This document shows, piece after piece, positions 36,626 to 46,157 of a stretch of 64,000 nt of DNA. The DNA comes from Sulfurospirillum_A sp029027265 (GTDB lineage Bacteria; Campylobacterota; Campylobacteria; Campylobacterales; Sulfurospirillaceae). Positions within the stretch are counted from its first letter, which is position 1, and each line of letters begins with the position of its first letter. Below the pieces are notes generated by a model, which ran no database searches, was not told the DNA's origin, and worked only from the letters and a program-made list of their open reading frames with translations. The position numbers and the translations under genes were made by a program. The stretch covers positions 558,001 to 622,000 of the forward strand of contig CP093061.1 in assembly GCA_029027265.1 (NCBI GenBank), given 5' to 3'.

Positions 36626-37036
36626 ATGGGTCTGTTTTCGCAGTTAGAAGTTGATTTTGATTTAGAAATTGTTGAAGATTTTATTTCACATTATGCAATT
36701 ATGTGTGAAACTATGGAACCACTTATTATTGGGCTTGAGAAAAAAGAGTACTATGAGAGTAATATTGGTGAACTTTTTAGAATTTTCCACAACATGAAAT
36801 CAGCAGGTGGTTTTTTAAAACTTGAACCTATTATCAAACTTGCAACTCTATGTGAAGATATTGCAGAAGAGGCTAGAATACTAGAAGGTCCGGCAACTGA
36901 TGAGTTTATAGATTGGTTACTTATGATAAGTGATCAGTTTGAAAAATATAGAATGAACATTGAAAATGACGATGAGTATTTTGGCATGCTTGAACCTCTA
37001 ATCATAAAAGTTCCTATACATATACAAAAACATTAA
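36626..37036 (+). CDS. Histidine phosphotransfer (Hpt) domain protein
   Basis: A 136-residue single Hpt domain. The phospho-accepting histidine is H55 in FRIFHNMKSAGGFL, the HxxKS(A)G pattern. It would relay phosphate between a hybrid kinase and a response regulator, neither of which is adjacent. It is followed after 13 bases by a micro-ORF and trpA. Confidence 0.85.
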   Translation: MGLFSQLEVDFDLEIVEDFISHYAIMCETMEPLIIGLEKKEYYESNIGELFRIFHNMKSAGGFLKLEPIIKLATLCEDIAEEARILEGPATDEFIDWLLMISDQFEKYRMNIENDDEYFGMLEPLIIKVPIHIQKH

Positions 37037-37049
37037 TTAAAAGAATAAC

Positions 37050-37169
37050 ATGAAATATACAGAAGTTTTACTTCGTGCTTTCTCGAAGAGAGTGATTGCT
37101 TTGCAACCGCTTCGCTTCACAAGAGTCGCGAGGAATTTTTCTTGGACTAGTTCAAGAAAAAAGGGATAG
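37050..37169 (+). CDS. ARNF/ERNF-core micro-ORF upstream of trpA
   Basis: A 39-codon ORF ending four bases before the trpA ATG. It starts KYTEVLLRAF and contains TRVARNFSWTSSRKK, matching the frdC-frdA micro-ORF at both ends. A 40-base insert relative to that copy (about 37083-37125) contains ATTGCTTTGCAACCGCTTCG, similar to a segment in the IS remnant at 54501. A perfect TTTTTCTTG/CAAGAAAAA hairpin (37136-37161) leads straight into the trpA ribosome site. Confidence 0.5.
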   Translation: MKYTEVLLRAFSKRVIALQPLRFTRVARNFSWTSSRKKG

Positions 37170-37173
37170 AAAG

Positions 37174-37916
37174 ATGAAAAAATTAGTAGCATATATAACC
37201 GCTGGATTTCCAAATAATAACTTTACGGTAGATTTAGCATTAAATCTTAAAGAAGCTGGTGTTGATTCTCTTGAGCTTGGTATCCCTTTTTCTGACCCTG
37301 TTGCAGATGGTCCTATTATCGAACAAGCAAATTTGAAAGCTTTACAAAATGGCTTTAAAATTGACCATCTTTTTGATATTTCTAAACAGATAGGCAAAGA
37401 ATAGACACTTTATGGATGGGTTACTTTAACCCTTTTTATCACAAAGGAATGGGTCTTTTTACAGACAAGGCAAAAGAGTTTGGTGTGAGTGGGTTTATTA
37501 TCCCTGATCTTCCTCATGAAGAAGCTTTAGCTTATGCTTCTTTGATGAGAGAAAAAGAGCTCTCTTTAATATCTTTTGCAGCGCCTACTGACTCACATGA
37601 GAGAATCAAACAAGTAGTGGAGCATAGTAGTAAGTTTATTTATCTTGTGGCATATGCTGGTATTACAGGAAGTGGTGCTAGTGAAGATTTAAGTGATACT
37701 ATTATAAGTATACGAAAGTCTAGTGCAACACCTATTTATGTTGGTTTTGGAGTAGATGAAAAAACTGCAAAAGAAAAAGCAAAAGGTGTTGATGGTGTTA
37801 TTGTTGGTAGTGCTTTTGTAAAAATACTACTTGATGATAGCCTAAACAATTCTCAAAAAATAGTAAAAATTTCAAACTTGGCAAGAGTGATAAAAGAGAC
37901 TATAAACGAGGTTTAA
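37174..37916 (+). CDS. trpA: Tryptophan synthase alpha subunit, one frameshift as read
   Basis: TrpA splits indole-3-glycerol phosphate. The N-terminal part (LVAYITAGFPNN, SLELGIPFSDPVADGP) stops at TAG 37402, and the rest (WMGYFNPFYHKG, GFIIPDLP, VAYAGITGSG, VGFGV) continues in the next frame. One extra A at 37400-37401 would give GKEIDTLWMGYFNP and a normal protein of about 247 residues. ATG at 37174 is used because AAGGGA precedes it; the frame upstream is the micro-ORF repeat. No trpB is adjacent. Confidence 0.88.
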
Positions 37917-40265
37917 AAATCAACAAAAGTTTAGGAAGCAGTAAAAGAGCACCCAAAAGTGCCATAATCATAGCTACCATAGTTAAAAAACCAAAGTAAA
38001 TGGTTGGTACAAAGTTTGACAAAACCAAAATAGAAAAGCCTAACATAATAGCAAAAGTGGTGTAGTACATTGCATAACCAACACTATTGTGTGAACGGTG
38101 CATTGCTTTTGTAAAATCACCATCTTTTGCTAACTCTTCATAAAAACGATGTATATAGTGAATGGTATCATCTACTCCAATGCCCAAACTAATTGCAGCT
38201 ATGGTTATTGTCATTAAATCAAGAGGTATATTAAACCAACCCATGAAACCAAAAATCACACTAATTGAAATAGCATTTGAAACAATTGCAATAAGAGCAA
38301 CTTGGAAACTTCTAAATATGAGAAAAAACATAACAAAAAGAAGTACTAAAACAAAACCAAGAGTCACTATTTGTGACTTAAAAAGTGACTGTAGCATATT
38401 GTTATAGAGTATCATTAGGTTAGATTGTCGAAACGATGCAGTTTCTGGATTTATAATTTTTTCAAGGTCTCTGTTTATTGTTTTTATAAGTTCATTACGT
38501 CTTAGTTCTGGGTTAGAATCTACTATGCGAGTTGCAAATCTAACTTCATTTTTTTCTATATTTAGATAAGGATTAAGTATGATTTGTTTAAATTTTTCTG
38601 GAAGTTTATTGTAAATAAGTGCAAAACCAAAGTTATCTAAATCTTTTCCATCATTTAGAGACTTACCAAGTTTTTGCAAGGTTGCTAGTGATTGGACATT
38701 ACCTATTTCTGGTCTATTTTCTAAATAGTTGTGAATTTAAGTATAAGGTTCATTTTAAGAGGAGTAAACCAGTATTGATTTTTATCTGTTTGCTTTTCAA
38801 ATTCATCACTGAAGTCACTAAATTCGTCATCGTCATCTACTTCTGTTGCCACTATTCGTTTGTTTTTAAATTTGACTATGACATCAAGAGGTGTAGTCCC
38901 CCCAAGTTCTTCATCTATGACTTGCATACCTTTGTAGATTTCTGTTGATGCTCTAAAATAGTTAATAAAGCTATTTTCTACTATGAGTTTAGTTGCCCCA
39001 GTTAAACTAAATACAGCTACTAAAAGTGATATAAAAAGGATTGGATTTCCATGAAACTCTACCAAATCTGACATTGTTTTTGTAGGTGAAAATCTTTTTG
39101 TATTTTTTATATCTTGTTTTGATTTAGGAAGCATAACCAAAATAGCCGGAAATATGATAAATGACAATATAAGAGATATAGAGATTCCACTACTCATCAT
39201 CCAACCTAGGTTAATGATGGGTAAAATATTTGAGAACATAAGTGATGTAAAACCTACTATGGTCGTAAGAATTGCAAAAAATGATGGTGCTAACTTTGAC
39301 ATAACAGTTTCAAGCACTAGCTCTTTTTGAGTGCAGTTTGGACATACATGAACTAATTCTCTGTATCTAACAATCAAGTGAAGAACGATAGCAAGGGTAA
39401 TTATGAGCTGTAATGATATGAAGTTTGAAGAAATAACAGTAACTTCCCAACCAAAAAATCCCAATAACCCAGATGTTGTAATGATTGAACTTGCAGATAT
39501 AATTACAGGTAAAACAACCCATCTAATTTCTCTAAAAGTAGCCCATAAAACAACGATAAGAAGTAATAAAAGAGCTGAGCCAAAAACAAATAGGTCATTT
39601 TTAACAAAACTGATTAGGTCATCACTTATCATGTTGACTCCACCTAAAAATAGCTTTCCGCTATTTTTATGTTCTTTTAAAATAGTACGAATATTTTTTA
39701 TAAAAAGATGGTTTCTCTCTCTGAGTTCATCTTTTTGTTGTTTTGTGGAACTTGTTTCTTCTTTTAGATTCAGTATGATTGCAGTCGTTTTAAAGTCTTT
39801 ACTAACAAGATTATTTTTATATATAGGACTATTTAAAAATTCTTTTTTCACAAGTTTAATATCAAGTTGCGAGTTTGAGAGTGTAGGAATATTTGAAATT
39901 ACCTCTTTGATTGGTTTGTTTGAACTTTGCAAAAGAGGAACGTTTAGTATGGAGGTAACAGATTCTATATTTTTCAATAACTCTAGTTGCAGACTCATTT
40001 TTCTTATTGTTTTTTGAGATTGCTCAGAGAGAAGAGGACTGTTTGGAGAAAAAGCCACTACAAGTATGTTTGGTGTTTTAAAGTTTATTGCTACCTCTTT
40101 TGCAAAAAGTAAGTCACTATCATTTTCAAGTAAAATTGTATCGCTTGAAGCATCAATTTCGAGTTTAGTTGCCCCAATAGCAAATATTGAGACTATCAAT
40201 GCTACGAAAAAAAGTACTCTTACGGGGTATGAAAGTATAAAGTTTTTATAAAAAGAAGGTATCAT
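37900..40265 (-). CDS. RND/MMPL superfamily exporter (HpnN-like), one frameshift as read
   Basis: About 790 residues with two sets of six membrane helices and large periplasmic loops (FLGGVNMISDDLISFVKNDL; LGIGVDDTIHYIHRFYEE). As read, the N-terminal 514 codons end at 38721, and the last 259 are in another frame. Adding one base to the TTT run at 38736-38738 restores LKIHNYLENRPEIGNVQSLA. Downstream of mlaA-mlaC such RND proteins are thought to move lipids such as hopanoids or phospholipids to the outer membrane. Its end overlaps trpA by 17 bases, tail to tail. Confidence 0.82.
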
Positions 40266-40835
40266 TTACTTCTTTTTTTCTAGTTTACTTAAAAGTGTTG
40301 CGTACGATTCATTTTGCAATATGTTGTTAAATTGTGATCTGTATATTTGAATAAGGCTAATTCCAATTATATCAACATCATATATAAGCCAATCTTTCGT
40401 TTTAGATTTATAAAACTTGTATGTTATGTCATAGCTATCTTTAGAACCAACCAGTTTTGTAAAAAGCCAAATTCGTTTTTTGTTTATATCTTCTAGTTTA
40501 ATAATTTCAAGTTTTTCATCTGTATAAAGGCTGATTTTGTCTACATAAGAGTTCTTTAAATGAGTTATAAATTTAGTAGTAAACTCTTCACGTTGAGGAG
40601 CCGTCATTTTTGTCCAGTTTGATTTACCCAATGAAAGTTTAGTCATTAGTTCGTAATCAAATACATCATCAAAAAGAGGAAATATGTTTTTTGCTTTTTC
40701 TTGTTGGCTAAGTTCTTTTTGTAATATTATTGACGTTGCTTGGTTTATTTTGTTTTTCATTATACTAGAGATGTCATTCTTTTGTATTGCAAAGAGTGAT
40801 ATAGTGATAAACAGTAATATAATAATTTTCTTCAT
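40266..40835 (-). CDS. mlaC: MlaC/Ttg2D-family periplasmic lipid carrier
   Basis: A 189-residue exported protein with signal peptide about 1-16. The MlaC pattern is FDYELMTKLSLGKSNWTKMTAPQREEF, then WLIYDVDIIGISLIQIYRSQF. MlaC ferries phospholipid across the periplasm. It ends one base before the RND gene start and follows mlaA with no room for a separate promoter. Confidence 0.88.
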   Translation of the reverse strand: MKKIIILLFITISLFAIQKNDISSIMKNKINQATSIILQKELSQQEKAKNIFPLFDDVFDYELMTKLSLGKSNWTKMTAPQREEFTTKFITHLKNSYVDKISLYTDEKLEIIKLEDINKKRIWLFTKLVGSKDSYDITYKFYKSKTKDWLIYDVDIIGISLIQIYRSQFNNILQNESYATLLSKLEKKK

Positions 40836-40836
40836 C

Positions 40837-41580
40837 TTATTCCTCTATCAGAGCGTCTCTGCGTTGTTCATACACACTTTTTAATAATATGTATAAGTCT
40901 ACCGAATCTTTCCTTATGTTTTCATATTCATCTACATGTAAAGAGTATTCATTGCCAATTTTATAGGTGTTTAGAAAAAAATAAAAATTGTTAGATTTAA
41001 AGACATTCCAATCTTTTTTTTGAGCATAATGGATTGGATTTACAAAAGTATCTGCTACAAGTCCTATAGTATCCCTTATATTTGACGGACCAAAGAGAGG
41101 TAAAACTATGTGGATGTCATTGCTTATTCCATAAAAACCTAAAGTTTGACCAAAATCTTCATTATGGTGCTCAATCCCACCTTCACTTTTAGCAATATCA
41201 AGAAAACCTGCTAAACCATAGGTAGAGTTTATTGTAAATCTAGCACTCTCTTCAAGAGCGTTGTTAAATTTTAGTTGCAAAAGGTTATTGGTAACTCTTA
41301 TAGGAAACTGTATATTGTGAAAAACATTTGAAACACCTTCTCTAATAGGTTTAGAGACAACATAACGATAACCTTTTGCTATAGGTCCCATAATGTGCAT
41401 GTAAATAAAATCATTAAATTGAGTCATCGGAATATTGTAAAATTTCAATGGATCCCAAGAAGAGTCTAGTTGCTCTTGCGTGAATTCATCGTCAAACTCG
41501 TCAAAAGTATTTTCATTATTATTAGATTGACTTAACAATAATGAAAAAGAAACAAAAAGTATAAATATAATTCTAAACAA
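40837..41580 (-). CDS. mlaA: MlaA/VacJ-family protein without lipobox cysteine
   Basis: A 247-residue MlaA-type protein (WDPLKFYNIPMTQFNDFIYMHIMGPIAKGYRYV, TINSTYGLAGFLDIA, EDFGQTLGFYG, PLFGPSNIRDTIGLVAD). MlaA removes phospholipids from the outer leaflet of the outer membrane. The signal sequence (FRIIFILFVSFSLLLSQ) has no cysteine, so unlike E. coli MlaA this is not a lipoprotein. It leads the mlaA-mlaC-RND operon. Confidence 0.88.
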   Translation of the reverse strand: MFRIIFILFVSFSLLLSQSNNNENTFDEFDDEFTQEQLDSSWDPLKFYNIPMTQFNDFIYMHIMGPIAKGYRYVVSKPIREGVSNVFHNIQFPIRVTNNLLQLKFNNALEESARFTINSTYGLAGFLDIAKSEGGIEHHNEDFGQTLGFYGISNDIHIVLPLFGPSNIRDTIGLVADTFVNPIHYAQKKDWNVFKSNNFYFFLNTYKIGNEYSLHVDEYENIRKDSVDLYILLKSVYEQRRDALIEE

Positions 41581-41663
41581 AAGAGTCCTTATAAAATAGA
41601 AGTTATTTATTATATTGTTTATTACATTTAATAAGTATTAAAAATATATTTCGGATACTTTCA

Positions 41664-41690
41664 AATTACTTTACGCTGCGTAAGGTAATT
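41664..41690. promoter_or_regulatory. 27 bp palindrome, candidate operator for tctCBA
   Basis: Two 13-base arms, AATTACTTTACGC and GCGTAAGGTAATT, flank a central T with one G-T mismatch. It stands out from very AT-rich surroundings in the 286 bases between diverging mlaA and tctC, which hold no gene. The core TTACGC-T-GCGTAA looks like a homodimer operator. No adjacent regulator gene exists. Confidence 0.45.
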
Positions 41691-41866
41691 ACTTAATTAT
41701 TTATTATATAATTTTATTAATTATATAATTATAATAATATTTATTAAATAAATTATATATTACTACTGTGAATTCTAAGTTATGCTGTGCGTATTATTAA
41801 CTTTTTGTATTTCATGAGGTTCTAAATCGCAAAATAAATATTTTTTATACACTAAAAGGAAAAAAT

Positions 41867-42817
41867 ATGAAAAATAGTTTTTTATCTGCATTTATGTGTG
41901 TTATAGTACTAAGTTCTTTTGCAATAGCTAAAGATTACCCTGCTAAACCAATTTCAATGATTGTTGCATATTCACCAGGTGGAGGTACTGATACAGCTGC
42001 TAGAGTTGTTTCAAAATATGTAAAACCTTACTTGAATCAAAGGCTTGTTGTAAAAAATAAACCAGGTGCTGGTGGACAAATTGGTTTTACTGCTTTATCA
42101 ACTGCTAATAACGATGGATATACTATTGGTTTTATAAATATTCCATCTATCTTTTTAGTTAAAGAATTAAGGAAAAATGTAAAATATAATATATCAGATT
42201 TTGAAACTATTGCAAATATTCAATTAGATCCTGTTGTATTGGCAGTAAAAGCGGATAGCCCTTTTAAAACTTTTGCTGATTTTTTAGAAGCTGCTAAAAA
42301 AAATAAACTTAATATAGGCGGTGATGGACCACAATCTAATAATCAACTGCAATTATTAGTAGCTCAGGAGAAAATTGGTTTTAAAACAAATTTTGTACCT
42401 TACAATGGTTCCGGTCCTTCAATTACTGCAACTTTAGGTGGGCAAATAGATGCTTCGGTTCCTTCTGCATCATCTGCTGCAAATCATGTACATAATGGAA
42501 GATTAAGAGTACTAGCTGTTTTTGCAGATGCACCGTATGAATATTTACCAGGAGTTCCTACCATTTCACAAGCTTCAGGAGTTGATGTACCAAGTATTGG
42601 TGCTGCTCTGAGAGGAATTGCTGCTCCTAGAAACATTTCTATTAAACAAAAAGAATTTTTAGAGAATGCATTTGAAAACATGATGAAAGATAAAGAGTTT
42701 TTACTCTATGCAAAAAAAGCAAATATACCGCTTAAATATATGAATGCTATAGAATTTGATACTTACTTGAAGAAAACTCAAAAAGAGATTAAAAAATATA
42801 TGTATCTTTTAAAATAG
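41867..42817 (+). CDS. tctC: Tripartite tricarboxylate transporter substrate-binding protein (Bug/TctC)
   Basis: A 316-residue periplasmic binding protein with signal peptide about 1-21 (SFAIA). Bug-family signatures are visible: PISMIVAYSPGGGTDTAAR, NKPGAGGQIG and PYNGSGPSITATLGGQID. Such proteins bind carboxylates such as citrate, aromatic acids or sugar acids. It leads tctC-tctB-tctA. Low G+C and the unusual cargo for this lineage hint at acquisition. Confidence 0.92.
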   Translation: MKNSFLSAFMCVIVLSSFAIAKDYPAKPISMIVAYSPGGGTDTAARVVSKYVKPYLNQRLVVKNKPGAGGQIGFTALSTANNDGYTIGFINIPSIFLVKELRKNVKYNISDFETIANIQLDPVVLAVKADSPFKTFADFLEAAKKNKLNIGGDGPQSNNQLQLLVAQEKIGFKTNFVPYNGSGPSITATLGGQIDASVPSASSAANHVHNGRLRVLAVFADAPYEYLPGVPTISQASGVDVPSIGAALRGIAAPRNISIKQKEFLENAFENMMKDKEFLLYAKKANIPLKYMNAIEFDTYLKKTQKEIKKYMYLLK

Positions 42818-42845
42818 CTAAAGTAGATAAACTCAAGGAGTATTC

Positions 42846-43286
42846 ATGTATATCAATAGTAGACAAAGAGATAAGTTGTTTTCTATCACAATAATATGTT
42901 TTTCAGTATTAGTTGGTTTAGTCTTATATTCTTATCCTATAGAATCTTCATATTTTCCACGTTTTATTACTTTTTTTTTATTAATAATGGGAATCATATT
43001 ATTTATTAGATCTTGTATTAGTAGTGAAAATAAGGCTACAGATGAAATTGATAAAAATGAACAACTAAAAACAGTGAAAATAGGTGGTTTGATATTTATA
43101 TCACTAATTTTATATATTATTGCTATAAAGAATATAGATTATAGTATTTCAACTATAGTATTCTTGTCCGTGATGATGTATATATTAGGTTTTAAGAATT
43201 TAATGTTAAATATAGTAATTAGTGTTAGTTTCTATGCCGCTTTATATTTGATGTTTTTTTATTTTTTAGGAATTAGTACACCATAA
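42846..43286 (+). CDS. tctB: Tripartite tricarboxylate transporter small membrane subunit
   Basis: A 146-residue protein with four hydrophobic segments and a polar loop (SSENKATDEIDKNEQLKTVK), the TctB layout (DUF1468). It sits between the binding protein and tctA with an AAGGAG ribosome site. Confidence 0.85.
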   Translation: MYINSRQRDKLFSITIICFSVLVGLVLYSYPIESSYFPRFITFFLLIMGIILFIRSCISSENKATDEIDKNEQLKTVKIGGLIFISLILYIIAIKNIDYSISTIVFLSVMMYILGFKNLMLNIVISVSFYAALYLMFFYFLGISTP

Positions 43287-43304
43287 ATAGTTACTAAATA
43301 AAGG

Positions 43305-44807
43305 TTGAGTATGTTAGAAAATATATTATCAGGGTTATATACCTTAGCAGATTGGAGGATGTTGCTTTCAATAGCATCGGGTGTAACTGGAGGTGTAATT
43401 GTTGGAATACTGCCGGGGCTTACAAGTACTATGGCCATTGCGTTACTGATTCCTTTAACATTTAGCATGCCTCCACATATTGGTTTAGCAATGCTTGGGG
43501 GTATTTATGTAGCATCTACTTATAGTGGTTCAATTAGTGCTATTTTATTAAATATTCCAGGAACACCTGCCTCTGTTGCAACCGCACTTGATGGTAATCC
43601 CATGTCAAAAAAAGGAGAGTCAAATAGAGCCATAGTTTTATCAACTTTTGCTTCTTGCATAGGCGGTATAGCGAGTGTTTTTGCACTATTATTAATAGCT
43701 CCACCATTGGCTGAATTTTCTTTAAAATTTGGCTCTTATGAGTATTTTTTACTAGCTCTATTTGGAGTAACTGTTATTGCTTCATTGTCCGTTGGTGCAA
43801 TAGAAAAGGGCTTTATTGCTGGTGCTTTGGGCTTATTGTTAAGTACTATTGGTTTTCATCCTTTAACAGGTTTTACAAGATTTACAAATGATATTCCATC
43901 ATTATATGATGGAATACCTTTAGTTGTTTCTCTTATTGGACTTTTTTCAATTCCAGAAGTAATAAGTATGCTTGCCACAAATTCTAATATTAAAGATAAA
44001 ACTAAAGTCCAACAGCAGAATAATTTTTCAAAGTTTTTTCCTGAAATTTTACAGCAAAAAATGAATATATTACGCTCTTCAATTATAGGAATTATTGTAG
44101 GAATTATTCCAGGTGTTGGTTCAAGCATTGGAGGTTTTATAGCCTATGATGCAGCAAAAAAATACTCTAAAAAACCTGAAGAATTTGGTAAAGGCTCTCC
44201 GGATGGAATAGTTGCATCTGAAACTGCAAATAATGCCGTGACAGGAGGAACTTTAATTCCACTTTTAACTCTAGGAATTCCAGGAAATCCAGTAACAGCA
44301 GTATTCTTGGGCGGAATTATGATTCATGGTTTAAAACCAGGAGTTGAATTATTTACTGTAAACAGTGATATTACATATGGTTTTATTTTGAGTCTTTTTA
44401 TATCAAATTTGCTTTTTGTACCAATTGGATTTATTATTGCAAAATATTTTATTAAAATTACAGAAATTCCATATTCAATCTTAGCTCCAATTATCTTATG
44501 TTTAGCAGTAATTGGTTCTTATTCAATAAGAGGTTCAGTAGATGATATTATAATTATGCTTTTTGTTGGAATATTAGGATATATTTTAAATTTTTTTGAT
44601 GTTCCACGTGCTCCACTTATTTTAGGTCTCGTTTTAGGAACTATGGCTGAGAGTGAATTAGCTAGATCCTTATCTCTATCACATGGTAGTGTTAGTGATT
44701 TTTTCATTAACTTAGTTACTCGACCTATTTCATTAGTTATCTTATTACTGTGTGCTTATGCACTATATAGAGGTTTTACACAACATAAAAAACATAATAA
44801 AGGATAA
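43305..44807 (+). CDS. tctA: Tripartite tricarboxylate transporter large membrane subunit
   Basis: A 500-residue permease of the TctA family with 11-12 membrane helices. Hallmarks are GILPGLTSTMAIALLIPLTF, LNIPGTPASVATALDGNPM and the repeat half GIIPGVGSSIGGFIAYDAAK with LTLGIPGNPVTAVFLGG. It uses an ion gradient to import the substrate delivered by TctC. Confidence 0.95.
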   Translation: MSMLENILSGLYTLADWRMLLSIASGVTGGVIVGILPGLTSTMAIALLIPLTFSMPPHIGLAMLGGIYVASTYSGSISAILLNIPGTPASVATALDGNPMSKKGESNRAIVLSTFASCIGGIASVFALLLIAPPLAEFSLKFGSYEYFLLALFGVTVIASLSVGAIEKGFIAGALGLLLSTIGFHPLTGFTRFTNDIPSLYDGIPLVVSLIGLFSIPEVISMLATNSNIKDKTKVQQQNNFSKFFPEILQQKMNILRSSIIGIIVGIIPGVGSSIGGFIAYDAAKKYSKKPEEFGKGSPDGIVASETANNAVTGGTLIPLLTLGIPGNPVTAVFLGGIMIHGLKPGVELFTVNSDITYGFILSLFISNLLFVPIGFIIAKYFIKITEIPYSILAPIILCLAVIGSYSIRGSVDDIIIMLFVGILGYILNFFDVPRAPLILGLVLGTMAESELARSLSLSHGSVSDFFINLVTRPISLVILLLCAYALYRGFTQHKKHNKG

Positions 44808-44812
44808 ATTAA

Positions 44813-46114
44813 ATGTTTATTAAAAAATCATGCAAAATAAAATCAATTTATAATGGTATCAAATATCATCATTTTTTTGGCTATTACAACAAAAGCCCAT
44901 GGAACGCTTCTGGTAATTTTTTGTTATCAAACAGAGTAGAAAAAATGAGTGAAGATTTAACTGGAAAAGAAATAAGTGAAGTTGGTTATTTTGATTTATC
45001 GGACAATAATACCTATGTAAGCATAGATAAAACAACTACTTGGAATTGGCAAATGGGATGCCAACTACAATGGTTAGGTGGTTTAAATAACACAACAGAT
45101 AAAAATCTTAAAATAATATACAATGTAAGAACATCACAAGTAAAACAAAAAGCAAGTAGTGATTATATTTATCCTGATTTTTGTTCAATAATTTATGATG
45201 TAAATACAAAAACTAAAACAACACTTCCTTTGCCTATTTATGTAGTTGCTCCTAACGCCTCTTATTTTTTAAGTGTTGATTATTCAAGGTTTCAAGTGAC
45301 ACATAGAACAATAGGTTATACTAGTACAGTAAACGAACCAAACTTAGTAAATGCTCCTAAAAACGATGGTATGTATTTTATGGATTTAAAAACAAACCAA
45401 GTCAAACTTATTTTATCTCTTGATGATTTGAAAAATTTTCAAAATATTAGTTCTATGGATAAAGCAATTCATTGGATAACTCATATAGAGATAAGCCCTG
45501 ATTCTAAAAGAATTTTATTTATTCATAGATGGTCTGAACGAGTAGAAGATGAAACTTGTTATTTGCATAGATTATTTACAATTAACAGAGATGGGAGTGA
45601 ATTATCGTTATTAGAGTGTACAAATCATGATTTACCCCAACTTAAAAATGATTTTGACATAAATAATGTTGGTTTTTTTGATTATGAAAAATCACAGTAT
45701 CAAATTTCTCATCCTGCTTGGAAAAATAATGAAGAAATAATAGCATGGACTCCACATGAAGGTAAAATCGCATATCATCTATATAATTATAAAACAAAAA
45801 AAGTTAGAGAAATTGCAAAAAATATATTGACAGAAAATGGGCATATGACTTATGCACCAAACTCAAATTGGCTTTTAACAGATACGTATCCAGACAGTGT
45901 AACAAATGAAAGATTATTGTTACTATATAATGAAGATAGTGACCAATGTTATGATATAGGTACTTTTTATACTTCTCCAAATTTAGGTAAAGAGAATCGT
46001 TGTGACTTACACCCTCGATGGCAACAAAATGGTTTAAAAGCATCTATTGATTCTGTTCATGAGTCAATAAGACAACAATATATTATAGATTTAGAAGATG
46101 TGATTAAAGTATAA
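44813..46114 (+). CDS. Beta-propeller protein with TolB/PD40-like blades, possibly oligogalacturonate-lyase-like
   Basis: A 433-residue cytoplasmic protein without signal peptide, five bases after tctA. Propeller-like repeats are seen in HIEISPDSKRILFIHRW, YAPNSNWLLTDTYPD and QISHPAWKNNEEIIAWTPHEG. Conserved-looking His clusters (KYHHFFGYYNKSPWN, ENGHMTYAP, CDLHPRW) could hold a metal, as in PL22 oligogalacturonate lyases, but I cannot assign an enzyme. Being last in the tctCBA operon, it may act on the imported compound. Confidence 0.6.
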   Translation: MFIKKSCKIKSIYNGIKYHHFFGYYNKSPWNASGNFLLSNRVEKMSEDLTGKEISEVGYFDLSDNNTYVSIDKTTTWNWQMGCQLQWLGGLNNTTDKNLKIIYNVRTSQVKQKASSDYIYPDFCSIIYDVNTKTKTTLPLPIYVVAPNASYFLSVDYSRFQVTHRTIGYTSTVNEPNLVNAPKNDGMYFMDLKTNQVKLILSLDDLKNFQNISSMDKAIHWITHIEISPDSKRILFIHRWSERVEDETCYLHRLFTINRDGSELSLLECTNHDLPQLKNDFDINNVGFFDYEKSQYQISHPAWKNNEEIIAWTPHEGKIAYHLYNYKTKKVREIAKNILTENGHMTYAPNSNWLLTDTYPDSVTNERLLLLYNEDSDQCYDIGTFYTSPNLGKENRCDLHPRWQQNGLKASIDSVHESIRQQYIIDLEDVIKV

Positions 46115-46157
46115 TTTTTAATTCCACCATTTAAACCCTATATATAGGAGTTTAAAA

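Noticed and set aside
37096..37173. N-terminal extension of trpA from an upstream start
   Set aside because: The extra 26 codons are the micro-ORF repeat read in another frame; the ATG at 37174 has its own ribosome site and family-like N terminus.
41690..41760. Dense A/T palindromes (TATATAATTATA-like) as an origin or repeat array
   Set aside because: Such symmetry is expected by chance in nearly pure A/T sequence; no DnaA-box series or regular spacing was seen.
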